Shown: one piece after another, positions 9,047 through 18,042 of the stretch | Numbering within the stretch: the stretch's first letter is position 1 | How the letters are laid out: every line of letters begins with the position of its first letter | Assembly: GCF_009193325.2 (NCBI RefSeq) | Contig: NZ_CP059856.1 | Location: 2,170,001-2,234,000, forward strand | Direction: 5' to 3' | Source of the DNA: Bacteroides zhangwenhongii | GTDB taxonomy: Bacteria > Bacteroidota > Bacteroidia > Bacteroidales > Bacteroidaceae | DNA length: 64,000 nt | Position numbers and translations under genes: made by a program | The notes under the pieces: model-generated | The model's input: the letters and a program-made list of their open reading frames with translations, nothing else | What the model was told of the DNA's origin: nothing | The model's database searches: none

Positions 9047-9469
9047 CTATCCGACCACAAAATCTTCCGATTTAAAATTACTATAGAAACGTCCTGAAAC
9101 AGCAGTAAACTTCAATACACAGTAATCAGGATCCGTCACTCCATCCGGATAATACATGGTATCTCCCTCCTGCCAGATCATCTCTTTACTGGCACTATCC
9201 GTCAAGACCTCCATCATACCGCGTAGCATGACCCCTCTAAAGAATCTCGTATCACAGAAGTAGATACATGCATGGTTGTTCTCCCGGTATTGCGCCACAC
9301 GCATGGACGAAGTATTTGTTGTCAGATAAATCGTTTTTATCCCCTTTCTTTTTCTAGGTTGCAGCATCGCTTTGATGGTAGGAAATCCTTCACCGTCTAT
9401 CGAACCGATAAAAGCTGTTTTCAGCTTATCAATCATGTTGCCTACTGTTTTTTCCGCATCTCTCATCAT
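9047..9469 (-). CDS. Pyridoxamine-5'-phosphate-oxidase-fold protein
   Basis: This 140-residue protein has the split-barrel flavin-binding fold of the PNPOx-like general stress family (segments AFIGSIDGEGFPTIKAM and GVMLRGMMEVL). Such proteins bind FMN, F420 or heme; the substrate is unknown. I placed the start at 9469 (MMRDAEK), because the upstream extension looks unlike coding sequence. It follows the AraC regulator gene by about 90 bp on the same strand. A paralogue at 33784 has the same AraC neighbour. Confidence 0.8.
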   Translation of the reverse strand: MMRDAEKTVGNMIDKLKTAFIGSIDGEGFPTIKAMLQPRKRKGIKTIYLTTNTSSMRVAQYRENNHACIYFCDTRFFRGVMLRGMMEVLTDSASKEMIWQEGDTMYYPDGVTDPDYCVLKFTAVSGRFYSNFKSEDFVVG

Positions 9470-9561
9470 TTTACTTTTTATTATTGGTTTATTATCTGAT
9501 GCGAAAGTAGAGAAATACCAGGAAAGCAATGCAATAAAAAGAAAGGTAGAAATAGCACTTT

Positions 9562-10440
9562 TTACGGTTTATGCGCTTTACGATACAATAACGGAGTTTC
9601 TCCCGTATGCTGCCGGAAGCTACGGATAAAATAAGAAACCGTTGAAAAACAGAGTTCAAATGCAATATCAGCTATAGGAAAGTCCGTATAAACAAGCAGC
9701 CTCTTAGCCTCTTCCATCACCTTGTTCTGAATATATTGTTTTGCGCTGCCCCCCATGGTCGAAGTTATCATCTCATTCAGATAGTTAGGAGTAATGCAGA
9801 GCTTATCCGCATAATATTGAACCGAATGTTGCTCTTTTGCATGTATCGCAACCAAATTCATGAATTTACTTACATGATTATTGGAAACTTCCCTGTTTCT
9901 GCCCTCCTCCATCGAAGTCATTTTAAGATAAGCACGGTCCAGCAACATCAGGACTTCATAAAGCAATGCTCTCAAAACGTGTACATCGCCCTGTTGATAC
10001 GAATCAATCTCCATCTTTATATCATGCAAGGTTTCAAGTATGCGTGTATAAAGCTCATCAGACAAATGCAGTCGCGATGAAAAACTTCCTATCTGAAAAA
10101 ACGAAAGATGCCGTACAAACAAAGAATCTTTAAAGAGGGAAGACAAAAACTCTTCTTCGAAAATCAGAGCATACCCATTGATGATATGATGAGTATCCCA
10201 GTTCCGGATTTCCCCCGGTTTAGAGAAAAGGACGTCACATGGAATTGCTTCATAGGTTTGGTTATCGACTGCAAAAGCTCCCTTACCTTCTGTTATGAAA
10301 GTAATATCATAATAGTTGAGAGTGTGGACAGTACTTTTAGCCAGGAACTTCTTCACATACTTCAGTTCTACTACATCGACCAAAAGTTCACTCCCATACT
10401 TATGCTTATAAAAAGTATATCGAGGTATTGAGTTTTTCAT
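9562..10440 (-). CDS. AraC-family transcriptional regulator
   Basis: This 292-residue protein has an N-terminal cupin-like sensor half and a C-terminal AraC double helix-turn-helix (about 185-290; YYADKLCITPNYLNEM and IADIAFELCFSTVSYFIRSFRQHTGETP). The ATG at 10440 (MKNSIPRY) is preferred to a GTG at 10449. It begins about 20 bp after the MATE gene and is probably co-transcribed with it, so it likely responds to a small molecule linked to export or detoxification. The ligand is unknown. Confidence 0.88.
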   Translation of the reverse strand: MKNSIPRYTFYKHKYGSELLVDVVELKYVKKFLAKSTVHTLNYYDITFITEGKGAFAVDNQTYEAIPCDVLFSKPGEIRNWDTHHIINGYALIFEEEFLSSLFKDSLFVRHLSFFQIGSFSSRLHLSDELYTRILETLHDIKMEIDSYQQGDVHVLRALLYEVLMLLDRAYLKMTSMEEGRNREVSNNHVSKFMNLVAIHAKEQHSVQYYADKLCITPNYLNEMITSTMGGSAKQYIQNKVMEEAKRLLVYTDFPIADIAFELCFSTVSYFIRSFRQHTGETPLLYRKAHKP

Positions 10441-10459
10441 TTTAGCCACTTAAAAACAC

Positions 10460-11824
10460 CTAATTCGACATAGCAGGCATCATTGTGCCTCTCAAATATA
10501 ATTTCCTTTGGGTATATCGTAAATACCAGATACAAATCAATAATGAAACGACCGTTGAAATGGGTGGAGCAAATCCCATGATAAACAGCGACGAGCTATC
10601 TATCTGGCTGAACCAGTATGACAACGGTATACGAAACAGGAAAGTGGCTATCAGACTGTGAATCATCGGGAATAACGAGTTTCCTTGTCCGCTGAAATAA
10701 GAATTAATGCAGAACACGAAACTAACCACGATACAGTCGATGCTATACCCTCGCAAATAATCTGCCGCCATTGCCACCACAGCAGCATCTTTTGTAAAGA
10801 AAGCAGTAAGAGTCTCCGGCAGGAATTGCGAATACACGCAAACCGACACACCGAAAACAAGAGCAATCCCAATCCCCGAAGCCAGACATTTATTCATTCT
10901 CTTGATAAGCCCCGCTCCATAGTTCTGTGCAGTCATGGTTGCCACAGCCGATGATATAGCCATTGGAGGCAGCATAGCAAACACGATGATTTTCTCAACA
11001 ACACCCAGGGAAGCAGATGCAATGACTCCCATCTGATTGACAATGACCGTGATAATCAGAAAAGAAACATTGATTAAAGCATCCTGCAAAGCAATAGGCG
11101 CTCCTAACACCATGATCTTTTTAGACAGATTCCGGTTCAATCGAATATCTTTCCGTGAAAAGTCAAAAGAAAATCCGTGCCGGTACAAGAACCAGAGTGC
11201 TATTCCAAAGCTGACACCTTGTGCAGATATAGTAGCAATAGCCGCTCCTGTAGCTCCCCAATGGAAATAACCGACCAATATAAAATCGAGCACTATATTT
11301 ATCACACATGCCAGCCCGACAAAATAAAGCGGTGTTTTAGAATCACCCAATCCACGCAAAATACCACATACAACATTATATCCCACTATAAACAGAATAC
11401 CCAGAGAGCATGCCAAAATATAGTTTTTCGTATCTGCCATAGCTTCGACGGGAGTATGCATCAGTTCTGCTATCTGACCATGGAAAAGTACCATGACCAA
11501 AGTTAGCACTACGCCGGTTATTGAAAACAACCATACGGAAGACCCGATTGTAAAAGCTACTTTCCGATTGTCTTTGGCTCCGGTAGCAATAGCAATCAGT
11601 ACGGTTGTTCCGGTAGTAATACCCAGAATAATACCTGTTATTGTCTGCATCACCTGACTACCAATAGCTACGGCTGCCACACTTGCCGAATCATCATATT
11701 GTCCGACAACGAAGAGGTCAGCCCCGCCATAAAGTGCTTGGAGCACATTAGCAATTAAAAAAGGTACTGCAAACAGCAACAATACCTTCGGTACGCTTCC
11801 TTGTGTCAAATCTAACTCTTTCAT
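10460..11824 (-). CDS. MATE-family multidrug/metabolite exporter
   Basis: This 454-residue inner-membrane transporter has about 12 hydrophobic segments and the MATE pattern of two six-helix halves (start MKELDLTQGSVPKVLLLFAV; YGGADLFVVGQ near 32). MATE proteins export cationic or other organic compounds in exchange for Na+ or H+. It heads a MATE-AraC-PNPOx unit behind a structured leader (11876-11990), suggesting control at the RNA level as well. The substrate cannot be predicted. Confidence 0.9.
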   Translation of the reverse strand: MKELDLTQGSVPKVLLLFAVPFLIANVLQALYGGADLFVVGQYDDSASVAAVAIGSQVMQTITGIILGITTGTTVLIAIATGAKDNRKVAFTIGSSVWLFSITGVVLTLVMVLFHGQIAELMHTPVEAMADTKNYILACSLGILFIVGYNVVCGILRGLGDSKTPLYFVGLACVINIVLDFILVGYFHWGATGAAIATISAQGVSFGIALWFLYRHGFSFDFSRKDIRLNRNLSKKIMVLGAPIALQDALINVSFLIITVIVNQMGVIASASLGVVEKIIVFAMLPPMAISSAVATMTAQNYGAGLIKRMNKCLASGIGIALVFGVSVCVYSQFLPETLTAFFTKDAAVVAMAADYLRGYSIDCIVVSFVFCINSYFSGQGNSLFPMIHSLIATFLFRIPLSYWFSQIDSSSLFIMGFAPPISTVVSLLICIWYLRYTQRKLYLRGTMMPAMSN

Positions 11825-11875
11825 AGTTTCTTCGATACTTTTCCTCTTTATCTTATTTTGTTACAACATAAAAAA

Positions 11876-11920
11876 GTGCCGGACAAGCGAATGATTTGCA
11901 CCATTCATCTTATCCAGCAC
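11876..11920 (-). terminator. Hairpin and T-run before the MATE gene
   Basis: A long imperfect stem (GTGCTGGATAAG facing CTTGTCCGGCAC, with inner GAATG/CATTC pairing) is followed on the minus strand by six T residues. It lies 141 nt after the STM4011 stop and about 50 nt before the MATE start. It could end the upstream operon or act as an attenuator for MATE. Confidence 0.7.
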
Positions 11921-11978
11921 TATAATTATTATTATAGCACCCTCCGATGAGGATTTTTATGCCTGTCCCTATTTCAGG
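11921..11978 (-). ncRNA. Structured leader: candidate riboswitch, attenuator or small RNA
   Basis: On the minus strand, just after a good promoter (11983-12013), there are two short hairpins (CCCT-gaaat-AGGG and CCTC-atcg-GAGG), an AT-rich self-complementary segment and then the terminator at 11876-11920. Promoter, folded domain, terminator and transporter gene together resemble a riboswitch. It does not match any class whose consensus I could recall. Confidence 0.45.
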
Positions 11979-11982
11979 GCTG

Positions 11983-12013
11983 CAAATATGGGCTTTGTTT
12001 TCATAATTACCAA
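11983..12013 (-). promoter_or_regulatory. Candidate promoter for the MATE leader
   Basis: TTGG (12010-12013) and CATATTTG (11983-11990) on the minus strand are separated by 19 bp. Only the first base of the -7 box deviates from TAnnTTTG. Confidence 0.5.
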
Positions 12014-12060
12014 GTTTTAACCGGTTTTTATTTTCTTATGGAGATGTAACTAGCTATATA

Positions 12061-13641
12061 TCAACTATTATCAGACGAGGTTTGATCTATAGGATCTCCG
12101 TTAGAAAAACGAAAGAAAGCTGCCAACCGATCCGGATTCAGCGTATAACGTGCGCGTTCTTTTAATAAGGGTTCCGCATTCATTACGGCACAAGAATGAG
12201 AAACCACGGACATCATCGGCCAGTCCTTTAACGAATTTCCTACAACTAAAGTATGTTCAAAAGATAAAGTCAAAGCCTTACATAACTGAAGCACCCCCTC
12301 TTTTTTACTTGCTTCAGGATGAATGACTGTTATCAGCGGAGCTTTATGAAAGACCTGGCAGGGATTCTCTTTCAACCGGGTAAGAATAGCTTCTCTCTGT
12401 TCTTTATCACGTACCAATATACTATACTTGTAAACCACTCCTTCATAACTATGAATAGTGACTTTTGCCGGTTCTCCATATACCTCCGGATATACTTTCA
12501 CCGGCAAACACCTGATCTGGCCCGAATAAGATAATAAACCTCCATCTGCAAACACTCCTCCCCTGAATAAATCGAAAAGAGCCTTTCCCAGCTTTTTCTT
12601 CGCCTGCTCCATTGACAGAGAAGTCGCAAGATATAAGGAAACGGACTGTGCCATATATCGCAAAGCGTTAGCATAACTTTCAGGAACTTTTCCCTGTGAA
12701 TCAGTCAGTGTTCCATCCACATCGAAGAAAACAGTCGTAATAAGTGGCTTGTCAGGTATTCGCCAGAACGCCCCTTCTCCCATGATTCGATGTAAAGGGT
12801 GATTGTTCAGGTTACTGAACGCAAGATAGCAATCACAAACTTTCCTCTCGCAAGATAGCGGCAGAACAGCTCCATCACCTTGATAAAAATTACCAATCTT
12901 CACCCGGCTTCGGGGACAAGCATACATATCCCCTTTCCAATCGATAAAACAATTGTTTCTTCCTCCTGCACAAACTTCCCATTGTGCCGGAGCATTCTTC
13001 AAGTCATACTCAAAAAGATTATCCAGTTGACTGAAAAACTGAATATCTTCCTGACTTAATGGTGCCCTTAACCCCTGCATTGCATTAATGAATAAATAAA
13101 TATCCGGCAAGAGAGTATTCCGTAAATCATTGAGTACGGCCTTTGCAGAGGGATTTCCTACCGCTCCGGCACATACCTGTATTCCCGCATGATGGAGTAT
13201 ATGAATCTGATGCGCAAATTTCTCTACCGAAGTCATCTCAGGATGAAAACTGGCCCAGAGCCTTATCTTACTTATCACAGTGGGAGTCACACGAATCTCA
13301 TCAAGCCAGTGTTTGGCCGGAAAAGAAAGGTTAGTCTGACAGGAAATTCCAGCCACCTGTGGCAATGCTGCCAAATGCATCATTCCTTTCCGATAATAAC
13401 GATGGATCAATGCTTCACCGTAAGGAATAATAAATAACTGCAACGGCTCCCCTTTCCATTGTTCAATAGCTGCTATAAAACGATTCCATGCCTGTTCATC
13501 CCGGGTCGTATCTGCCAGATGCGACTTCTTGCCGAAAGGGCAATAAGAACAGGTATAGTTGCAGCTATTCAATTTGCCGCGATAATATATACGCCTGAAG
13601 GAAAGTAAAGAGCCTTCGTTTTCCATTTCTATTTCGTTCAA
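12061..13641 (-). CDS. STM4011-family radical SAM protein fused to a HAD hydrolase
   Basis: This 526-residue protein combines two enzymes. Residues 1 to about 290 form a radical SAM domain with the cluster motif C27-x3-C31-x2-C34 (CNYTCSYC) and further cysteines at the end of the domain (VCAGGRNNC, ACPR, CERKVCDC) that suggest an auxiliary cluster. Residues about 300-520 form a Cof-like HAD phosphatase: FFDVDGT near 307-312 and GNSLKDWPMM near 466. Enteric STM4011 homologues are, as I recall, radical SAM only, so the fusion is notable. It is the last gene of the operon and overlaps STM4012 by 4 nt (ATGA). The reaction is unknown; the fusion suggests that a phosphorylated intermediate is made or cleaved. 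Confidence 0.85.
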   Translation of the reverse strand: MNEIEMENEGSLLSFRRIYYRGKLNSCNYTCSYCPFGKKSHLADTTRDEQAWNRFIAAIEQWKGEPLQLFIIPYGEALIHRYYRKGMMHLAALPQVAGISCQTNLSFPAKHWLDEIRVTPTVISKIRLWASFHPEMTSVEKFAHQIHILHHAGIQVCAGAVGNPSAKAVLNDLRNTLLPDIYLFINAMQGLRAPLSQEDIQFFSQLDNLFEYDLKNAPAQWEVCAGGRNNCFIDWKGDMYACPRSRVKIGNFYQGDGAVLPLSCERKVCDCYLAFSNLNNHPLHRIMGEGAFWRIPDKPLITTVFFDVDGTLTDSQGKVPESYANALRYMAQSVSLYLATSLSMEQAKKKLGKALFDLFRGGVFADGGLLSYSGQIRCLPVKVYPEVYGEPAKVTIHSYEGVVYKYSILVRDKEQREAILTRLKENPCQVFHKAPLITVIHPEASKKEGVLQLCKALTLSFEHTLVVGNSLKDWPMMSVVSHSCAVMNAEPLLKERARYTLNPDRLAAFFRFSNGDPIDQTSSDNS

Positions 13642-14915
13642 TAAGAATAAGTTTCCATCAGTTCTCTTATTTCAGGAGTAATGAACAACTGACCAATATA
13701 ATCGGAGTATGCCATTCCTTCGGAAGTCAGACAAATACGACCGTTATCCGTATTTTCTATCCATTGCCGTTCAGCTAACTGTCGGAACAACGGCACATTA
13801 TCCGGTGATTCTCCAAAGCGACGCTTATATTCGGCCTTATCAAGCCCCATGTAATACATCAGATTTTTAATGATGAAACGTTGTCGCTGTTCTTCCTGCG
13901 AAAGAATAAATCCATTACGAGCCACTGTAAAATCAGTAGTGCCCATATAATCATCTATCTCTCCGGCAATACAACGCTGGCAAACAGTATACCGGGTGGC
14001 ATAATGCAAATTACCCAGGTAACTGCGTCCGCCGGAGCCACACGACAGCATCACCTCATCCCCACATGAGATTTCCGCATCAGTAGACGGATGATGAATA
14101 AAACGCCGCATCGAAGTTTGTAGAAATCCTCTGTCTTTCAACAAATCACAAGCGGCACAATACATCTGAAAACAGACACCATCGGATTCCCGCTCCGTGA
14201 TAGCCGTTCCCGGTCGTACATATAGCGGATAGATAAAGAGTTCGTTAGGCTGAAACAGAAGAGCCTGTTCCAATGAATAAAGAAAACTGGCTACAGTTTG
14301 TCCTTTGATTCCGTAAATCAAATCAATATTAAAAAACGGGAATTGCCTCTTCCGGATAGCCTCCAGCGCCTGATTAATCATGTCTTGCCGGGGACGTCTT
14401 TTTAAAGCTGTTAATTCTTCGTCGAGGAAACTCTGTACGCCAATACTCACACGAGCCACTCCTGCTTGCTTCAACAAGTCCAAACGGGCAGGATCGGCAT
14501 ATTCCGGTGATGTTTCTACGGAAGTAAAGGTATGTGAAGGATGCACTCCGAATAAGGCAGCCGTATCCAGTAAGTATTCCAGTTGAGGAACAGTGAGAAG
14601 CAACGGTGTGCCTCCTCCAATGGCGAAACTATCAAATGTCAGTCCGGCGGTGAGTGGAGACAACTGTTGCGCCTGCTTGTGAAGAGTTTCCAAATAAGTT
14701 GCGATATAATCCGCACGATTTGTTTGCAGAGAAAACAGATTGCAATATCCACATTTATGACTGCAAAAAGGAATATGGAAATAAAGCGATGCTTTCTGTC
14801 CTTCCACCTGTTTCAGGTAAGGAACCAGCGAAACCGGGGACGGAAAAGAACGATAAGCAGTTTTATGTGGGTAACTATACATATAGTCTACATATCGTGG
14901 TAGCGGTTGATTCAT
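13638..14915 (-). CDS. STM4012-family radical SAM (HemN-like) protein
   Basis: This 425-residue protein resembles HemN/HemW. It has the CxxxCxxC motif (CSHKCGYC, about 51-58), the HIPFC lead-in, the GGGTP SAM-binding segment and the HemN-type C-terminal wing. I chose the ATG at 14915 (MNQPLPRYVDY) because it overlaps the previous stop by 4 nt, the same coupling as elsewhere in this operon; an ATG 60 nt upstream is less likely. HemN-like enzymes also act as methylases, cyclopropanases or heme chaperones, so the chemistry is open. Confidence 0.87.
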   Translation of the reverse strand: MNQPLPRYVDYMYSYPHKTAYRSFPSPVSLVPYLKQVEGQKASLYFHIPFCSHKCGYCNLFSLQTNRADYIATYLETLHKQAQQLSPLTAGLTFDSFAIGGGTPLLLTVPQLEYLLDTAALFGVHPSHTFTSVETSPEYADPARLDLLKQAGVARVSIGVQSFLDEELTALKRRPRQDMINQALEAIRKRQFPFFNIDLIYGIKGQTVASFLYSLEQALLFQPNELFIYPLYVRPGTAITERESDGVCFQMYCAACDLLKDRGFLQTSMRRFIHHPSTDAEISCGDEVMLSCGSGGRSYLGNLHYATRYTVCQRCIAGEIDDYMGTTDFTVARNGFILSQEEQRQRFIIKNLMYYMGLDKAEYKRRFGESPDNVPLFRQLAERQWIENTDNGRICLTSEGMAYSDYIGQLFITPEIRELMETYSY

Positions 14916-15766
14916 TTTTTCGTTAAAATAAAGTGTTTGTAAGGGACTGTATAAACCGTTTCGTGAGATATGCAATGATATTCATATCCATCCTCTCCAT
15001 AGCAAGTGCCATGATCGGAAAGAGCAATCACCAGCGTATTTCCCCGTTTCTGAAAGGCCTGAAATAAACGGGGTAACTGACTGTCGACATATTGCAGCGC
15101 GGCAGCGTGTGATTCCTTATCATCCTTCATTTTGCCTTCCACATAATGACAGTTCGGATAATGAATAGCAGAAAAATTGATATACATAAAAATCCGTTTG
15201 TCCTCCGGATAGTTTTCGAGTTTCTTCAACGCAAAATCAATTTGTTTTTCAGTACTATCGGGTGCCGTGCATCCAAAGGTCGGCAGCCAATAACTTTTAG
15301 TAAAGTAACCGGGAAACACACGCCCCAGTTCATTACGCTTGCTGAAGAAGTTCACCCCTCCTATACAAATCGTTTCATAACCTACATTGGCAAGGCTTTG
15401 CACAAAAGTCGCTTCCGTAAACGGATAACTTCCCGCAGGCGGAATACGTCCCGTACCAGCTTGCACAGGGAAAAACAACCACTTACGGCTGCGTAGCGAA
15501 TGAGGTTCCGCCGGAGAAGGCAGAAATCCTGCAAAGATGGCAAAATGAGACGGGTAAGTAAAATTTCCCGGCGCATGTCTTTTTTCCCATTCTCCTCCGT
15601 GACTGTTCAGTACAGGTGTTCTTCCTGCCGCTTCTTCCTCCTTGCTGACATCATAACGCAAGGTATCAAAGCAAAGCATCAATATATCATGAGTACCCAC
15701 CACCTGATTCATATCCAGATCCGGATTTTGGGTCTGTTCGCCAGCCGGCAGTTCATCTATTTGCAT
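14912..15766 (-). CDS. STM4013/SEN3800-family sulfatase-fold hydrolase
   Basis: This 284-residue protein has the alkaline-phosphatase/sulfatase fold without a signal peptide, so it is cytoplasmic. Metal-binding and active-site segments are visible: CFDTLRYDV (D34), GNFTYPSHFAIFAG (T70 is the likely nucleophile) and SDHGTCYGEDGYEYH. Because the nucleophile region lacks the CxPSR motif, a phosphohydrolase or phosphotransferase is more likely than a sulfatase. It overlaps the STM4014 gene by 14 nt and the STM4012 start by 4 nt, so all are translated together. Confidence 0.85.
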   Translation of the reverse strand: MQIDELPAGEQTQNPDLDMNQVVGTHDILMLCFDTLRYDVSKEEEAAGRTPVLNSHGGEWEKRHAPGNFTYPSHFAIFAGFLPSPAEPHSLRSRKWLFFPVQAGTGRIPPAGSYPFTEATFVQSLANVGYETICIGGVNFFSKRNELGRVFPGYFTKSYWLPTFGCTAPDSTEKQIDFALKKLENYPEDKRIFMYINFSAIHYPNCHYVEGKMKDDKESHAAALQYVDSQLPRLFQAFQKRGNTLVIALSDHGTCYGEDGYEYHCISHETVYTVPYKHFILTKK

Positions 15767-16763
15767 GGTTATATCTCTTTTTTATGTTTTTTATCTGTTG
15801 AATATAAATAGAATTATGAGCAAACATATCCTGATACACATGATCTCCCTGTCCGTTGACTTCTATTATATAAGGAATATCTGTTCCTCTCTCCATCAGG
15901 ACATCCACTCCGGCATACTGCAAATCCAAAGATTGAACCGCTTCCTGACACTGAAAATAGATTTGTTGCCGCACTACTTCCGGCAAAGACAACTCGTTCC
16001 ACCAATGTGCCTTATTGTTCAGATGCAGATTGGTTATGCTTCCTTTACTACATCTCACAACGATATAATCAATTTCAGATTCCCGGCACACTACCCGGAG
16101 ATCATAATTCTCTCCCTGCAACTGCTCTTTAGGAATCCATTCTTCTAAAATAGCTTCTGTTTGCATCACTGCTTCCGCCAACGGGATCATCTCTTTTTCC
16201 GTAGTCAAACGGTGGATACGTTTGGTGTTATGAATGACTCCATCCACTTGTTGCAAGGTAGTATAGACTACCCATTTATTCCGGTTGGGTTGATAGCGAA
16301 CAGCCATAATGCCTCCCGCCCCCGAACCGTAACGGGGTTTCAAAAAGCATCCTCTACCACAACCGGCAAGAAGCTCTCTCAACTCATCAAAAGAATGGGG
16401 AGAAGGTAACATCGGAGTCACTCTCAAACCTCTGTCCACCAGCACTCCTTTAGTCTCCTTTTTATCAAGAGCACGTAACAAAGCATGGGGAGTATTCAAA
16501 AAGCACACGTCATCAGATAGCCTCATCTCACCCAAACGTTGCAGTGTTTCCTTATATGCCTGATTCAACAGCGCATATTTCTGGAAATCCGTTTCATCGC
16601 TTACACAAGGTTCCAGTTTGATAACTGCCTGCCGTAGTTGCGGCAAGCGGTTAAAAAGTTCCCCGTAAGTCATAAAACGAACTTCCGTCTGCAAGTGTTT
16701 GCCTGCTTCAATAAAGTATTCTATACGTTTGGACAGAGAGTTGCTGACAACGATTATCTGCAT
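15753..16763 (-). CDS. STM4014-family ATP-grasp protein
   Basis: This 336-residue protein has the ATP-grasp fold: the nucleotide-binding GCFLKPRYGSGAGGI near 140, YDLRVVC, and the metal-binding end YAGVDVLM...YIIEVNGQGD. ATP-grasp enzymes join a carboxylate to an amine or thiol through an acyl phosphate, as in peptide tailoring or glutathione synthesis. It lies second in the STM4015-4011 operon, 3 nt after STM4015. A role in linking an amino acid or peptide is inferred from family and context only. Confidence 0.85.
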   Translation of the reverse strand: MQIIVVSNSLSKRIEYFIEAGKHLQTEVRFMTYGELFNRLPQLRQAVIKLEPCVSDETDFQKYALLNQAYKETLQRLGEMRLSDDVCFLNTPHALLRALDKKETKGVLVDRGLRVTPMLPSPHSFDELRELLAGCGRGCFLKPRYGSGAGGIMAVRYQPNRNKWVVYTTLQQVDGVIHNTKRIHRLTTEKEMIPLAEAVMQTEAILEEWIPKEQLQGENYDLRVVCRESEIDYIVVRCSKGSITNLHLNNKAHWWNELSLPEVVRQQIYFQCQEAVQSLDLQYAGVDVLMERGTDIPYIIEVNGQGDHVYQDMFAHNSIYIQQIKNIKKRYNHANR

Positions 16764-16766
16764 CTC

Positions 16767-17840
16767 CTATTCTGTAATCATCGGGTAATACCACAATTCA
16801 CCATCATATTCATCCGCCTCTTCAGTTTCAGCAATATCTATTTTCATAGGAAGATTCTGCAGCTGTTTCTTCATATCCTTGCTCAAATAATTGTAGCGCA
16901 TATTGATAAATTTCAAATGAGCGATCTTATCCATATTATCCAGCAATAATTGGGCACCTTCATCTTTGAGAGTACCGGCCGAAACATCCATTGTTTCAAG
17001 TTGGGGAAGAATATCCGACTCCAGAAACATTTCTACAATCTTGTCCTGTTCTTCAGAGTTGACGATCCCCAAATAAGTCAGCTTCGGGAAACGTTCTTTG
17101 GAGAACAACGGACGGAATATCTCAATATTAGCTTCAAATCCATAATCTTCCACACCAACATACAGAATCAGTTTTTCCAGATTGGGGAAATCAGAACCAA
17201 GAATATCTTCTACCACTTCAGTAGGCAGGCCACCACTGATAATTTCCAGTGACCGCAACTCCGGCCGTGAAGTCTTTCCCAAACGCAGATTATTGGTTCC
17301 TTTGATTTTCAGATCCTTCAATTTAGGCATGGCATCGAGCAGTGGACTAATATCAGCTTGTTCAATCCATGAAATCTCCTGTTCTTCCTGCTCAATATCT
17401 CCCCAGAACAAGCCTTCTATTTGTGCGAACTTCTCCTTATTTTCAATCATTCCCTGTAATAAGGCAGAACAGTCGTCACCCTCATAATCCCAACAACCGA
17501 TTGTTATTTGTTTATATTCAGAGAGATGTTTATCTTTCAATATCTTATCCAGAAGATTCACATTGTTTTCATACTCATCGTAACTCAAAGTATATTTCTT
17601 GGCTTCCACTTTCATTTCACGTGCAGTTTCTTCAGCAGTTTCCACATACCCTTTTTTGGTCTTTTCAGCAATCAGCTTGTCGGCTGCTTTTTCAGCCTCT
17701 TCAGTCGTTGCGTAGTTTTTCACTTGTGTTTGTCCGTCGGTTCCCAACTTACCATAATTTACAGTAACATCTGTTCCGACTACATCTATACTCCAGAATT
17801 TCTGCGATTTAAAATCTTGAAAAACGAATACTCTCTTCAT
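16767..17840 (-). CDS. STM4015-family WGR/leucine-rich-repeat protein
   Basis: This 357-residue protein begins at ATG 17840 (MKRVFVFQDF). Residues 1-75 are a WGR domain (SQKFWSIDVVGTDVTVNYGKLG), and the rest contains leucine-rich repeats (for example LKDLKIKGTNNLRLG, LEKLILYVG, LETMDVSAGTL). The C-terminus is acidic. It has no catalytic motif, so it may be a scaffold or substrate carrier for the enzymes downstream. It is the first gene of the five-gene operon, behind a clear promoter. An open frame extends upstream to 18053, but that part runs into the ompA terminator and is not coding. Confidence 0.85.
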   Translation of the reverse strand: MKRVFVFQDFKSQKFWSIDVVGTDVTVNYGKLGTDGQTQVKNYATTEEAEKAADKLIAEKTKKGYVETAEETAREMKVEAKKYTLSYDEYENNVNLLDKILKDKHLSEYKQITIGCWDYEGDDCSALLQGMIENKEKFAQIEGLFWGDIEQEEQEISWIEQADISPLLDAMPKLKDLKIKGTNNLRLGKTSRPELRSLEIISGGLPTEVVEDILGSDFPNLEKLILYVGVEDYGFEANIEIFRPLFSKERFPKLTYLGIVNSEEQDKIVEMFLESDILPQLETMDVSAGTLKDEGAQLLLDNMDKIAHLKFINMRYNYLSKDMKKQLQNLPMKIDIAETEEADEYDGELWYYPMITE

Positions 17841-17902
17841 AATACAGTTTTTAATGGTTGATATTTGCACACTCAACACAGAACGCGCATGAACAATACC
17901 TG

Positions 17903-17932
17903 CAAAAATAACCATTTTATGTAATGTACAAA
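17903..17932 (-). promoter_or_regulatory. Promoter of the STM4015-4011 operon
   Basis: TTTG (17929-17932) and TATTTTTG (17903-17910) on the minus strand are spaced 18 bp apart, about 63 bp before the STM4015 start. Confidence 0.65.
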
Positions 17933-17989
17933 GAAATCTGTCTACTAAACTTTCAGAGTATTCAAAAATACAACCCAAGATATGCAACA

Positions 17990-18014
17990 AAGGCTGCCTT
18001 TTTGGGGCAGCCTT
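17990..18014 (-). terminator. Terminator after ompA-like gene
   Basis: A perfect 9-bp GC-rich stem (AAGGCTGCC with GGCAGCCTT) with a 7-nt loop, 29 bp after the stop. The following T-run is short. Confidence 0.75.
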
Positions 18015-18042
18015 CATTATTCTATTTCTGTAATATATCAGT

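Noticed and set aside
11940..11985. Hammerhead ribozyme
   Set aside because: A CCGATGAGG stretch resembles the core, but the required CTGATGA and GAAA elements and flanking stems are absent.
11876..11990. A known riboswitch class (TPP, guanidine, fluoride) in the MATE leader
   Set aside because: None of the conserved core sequences of these classes that I can recall is present.
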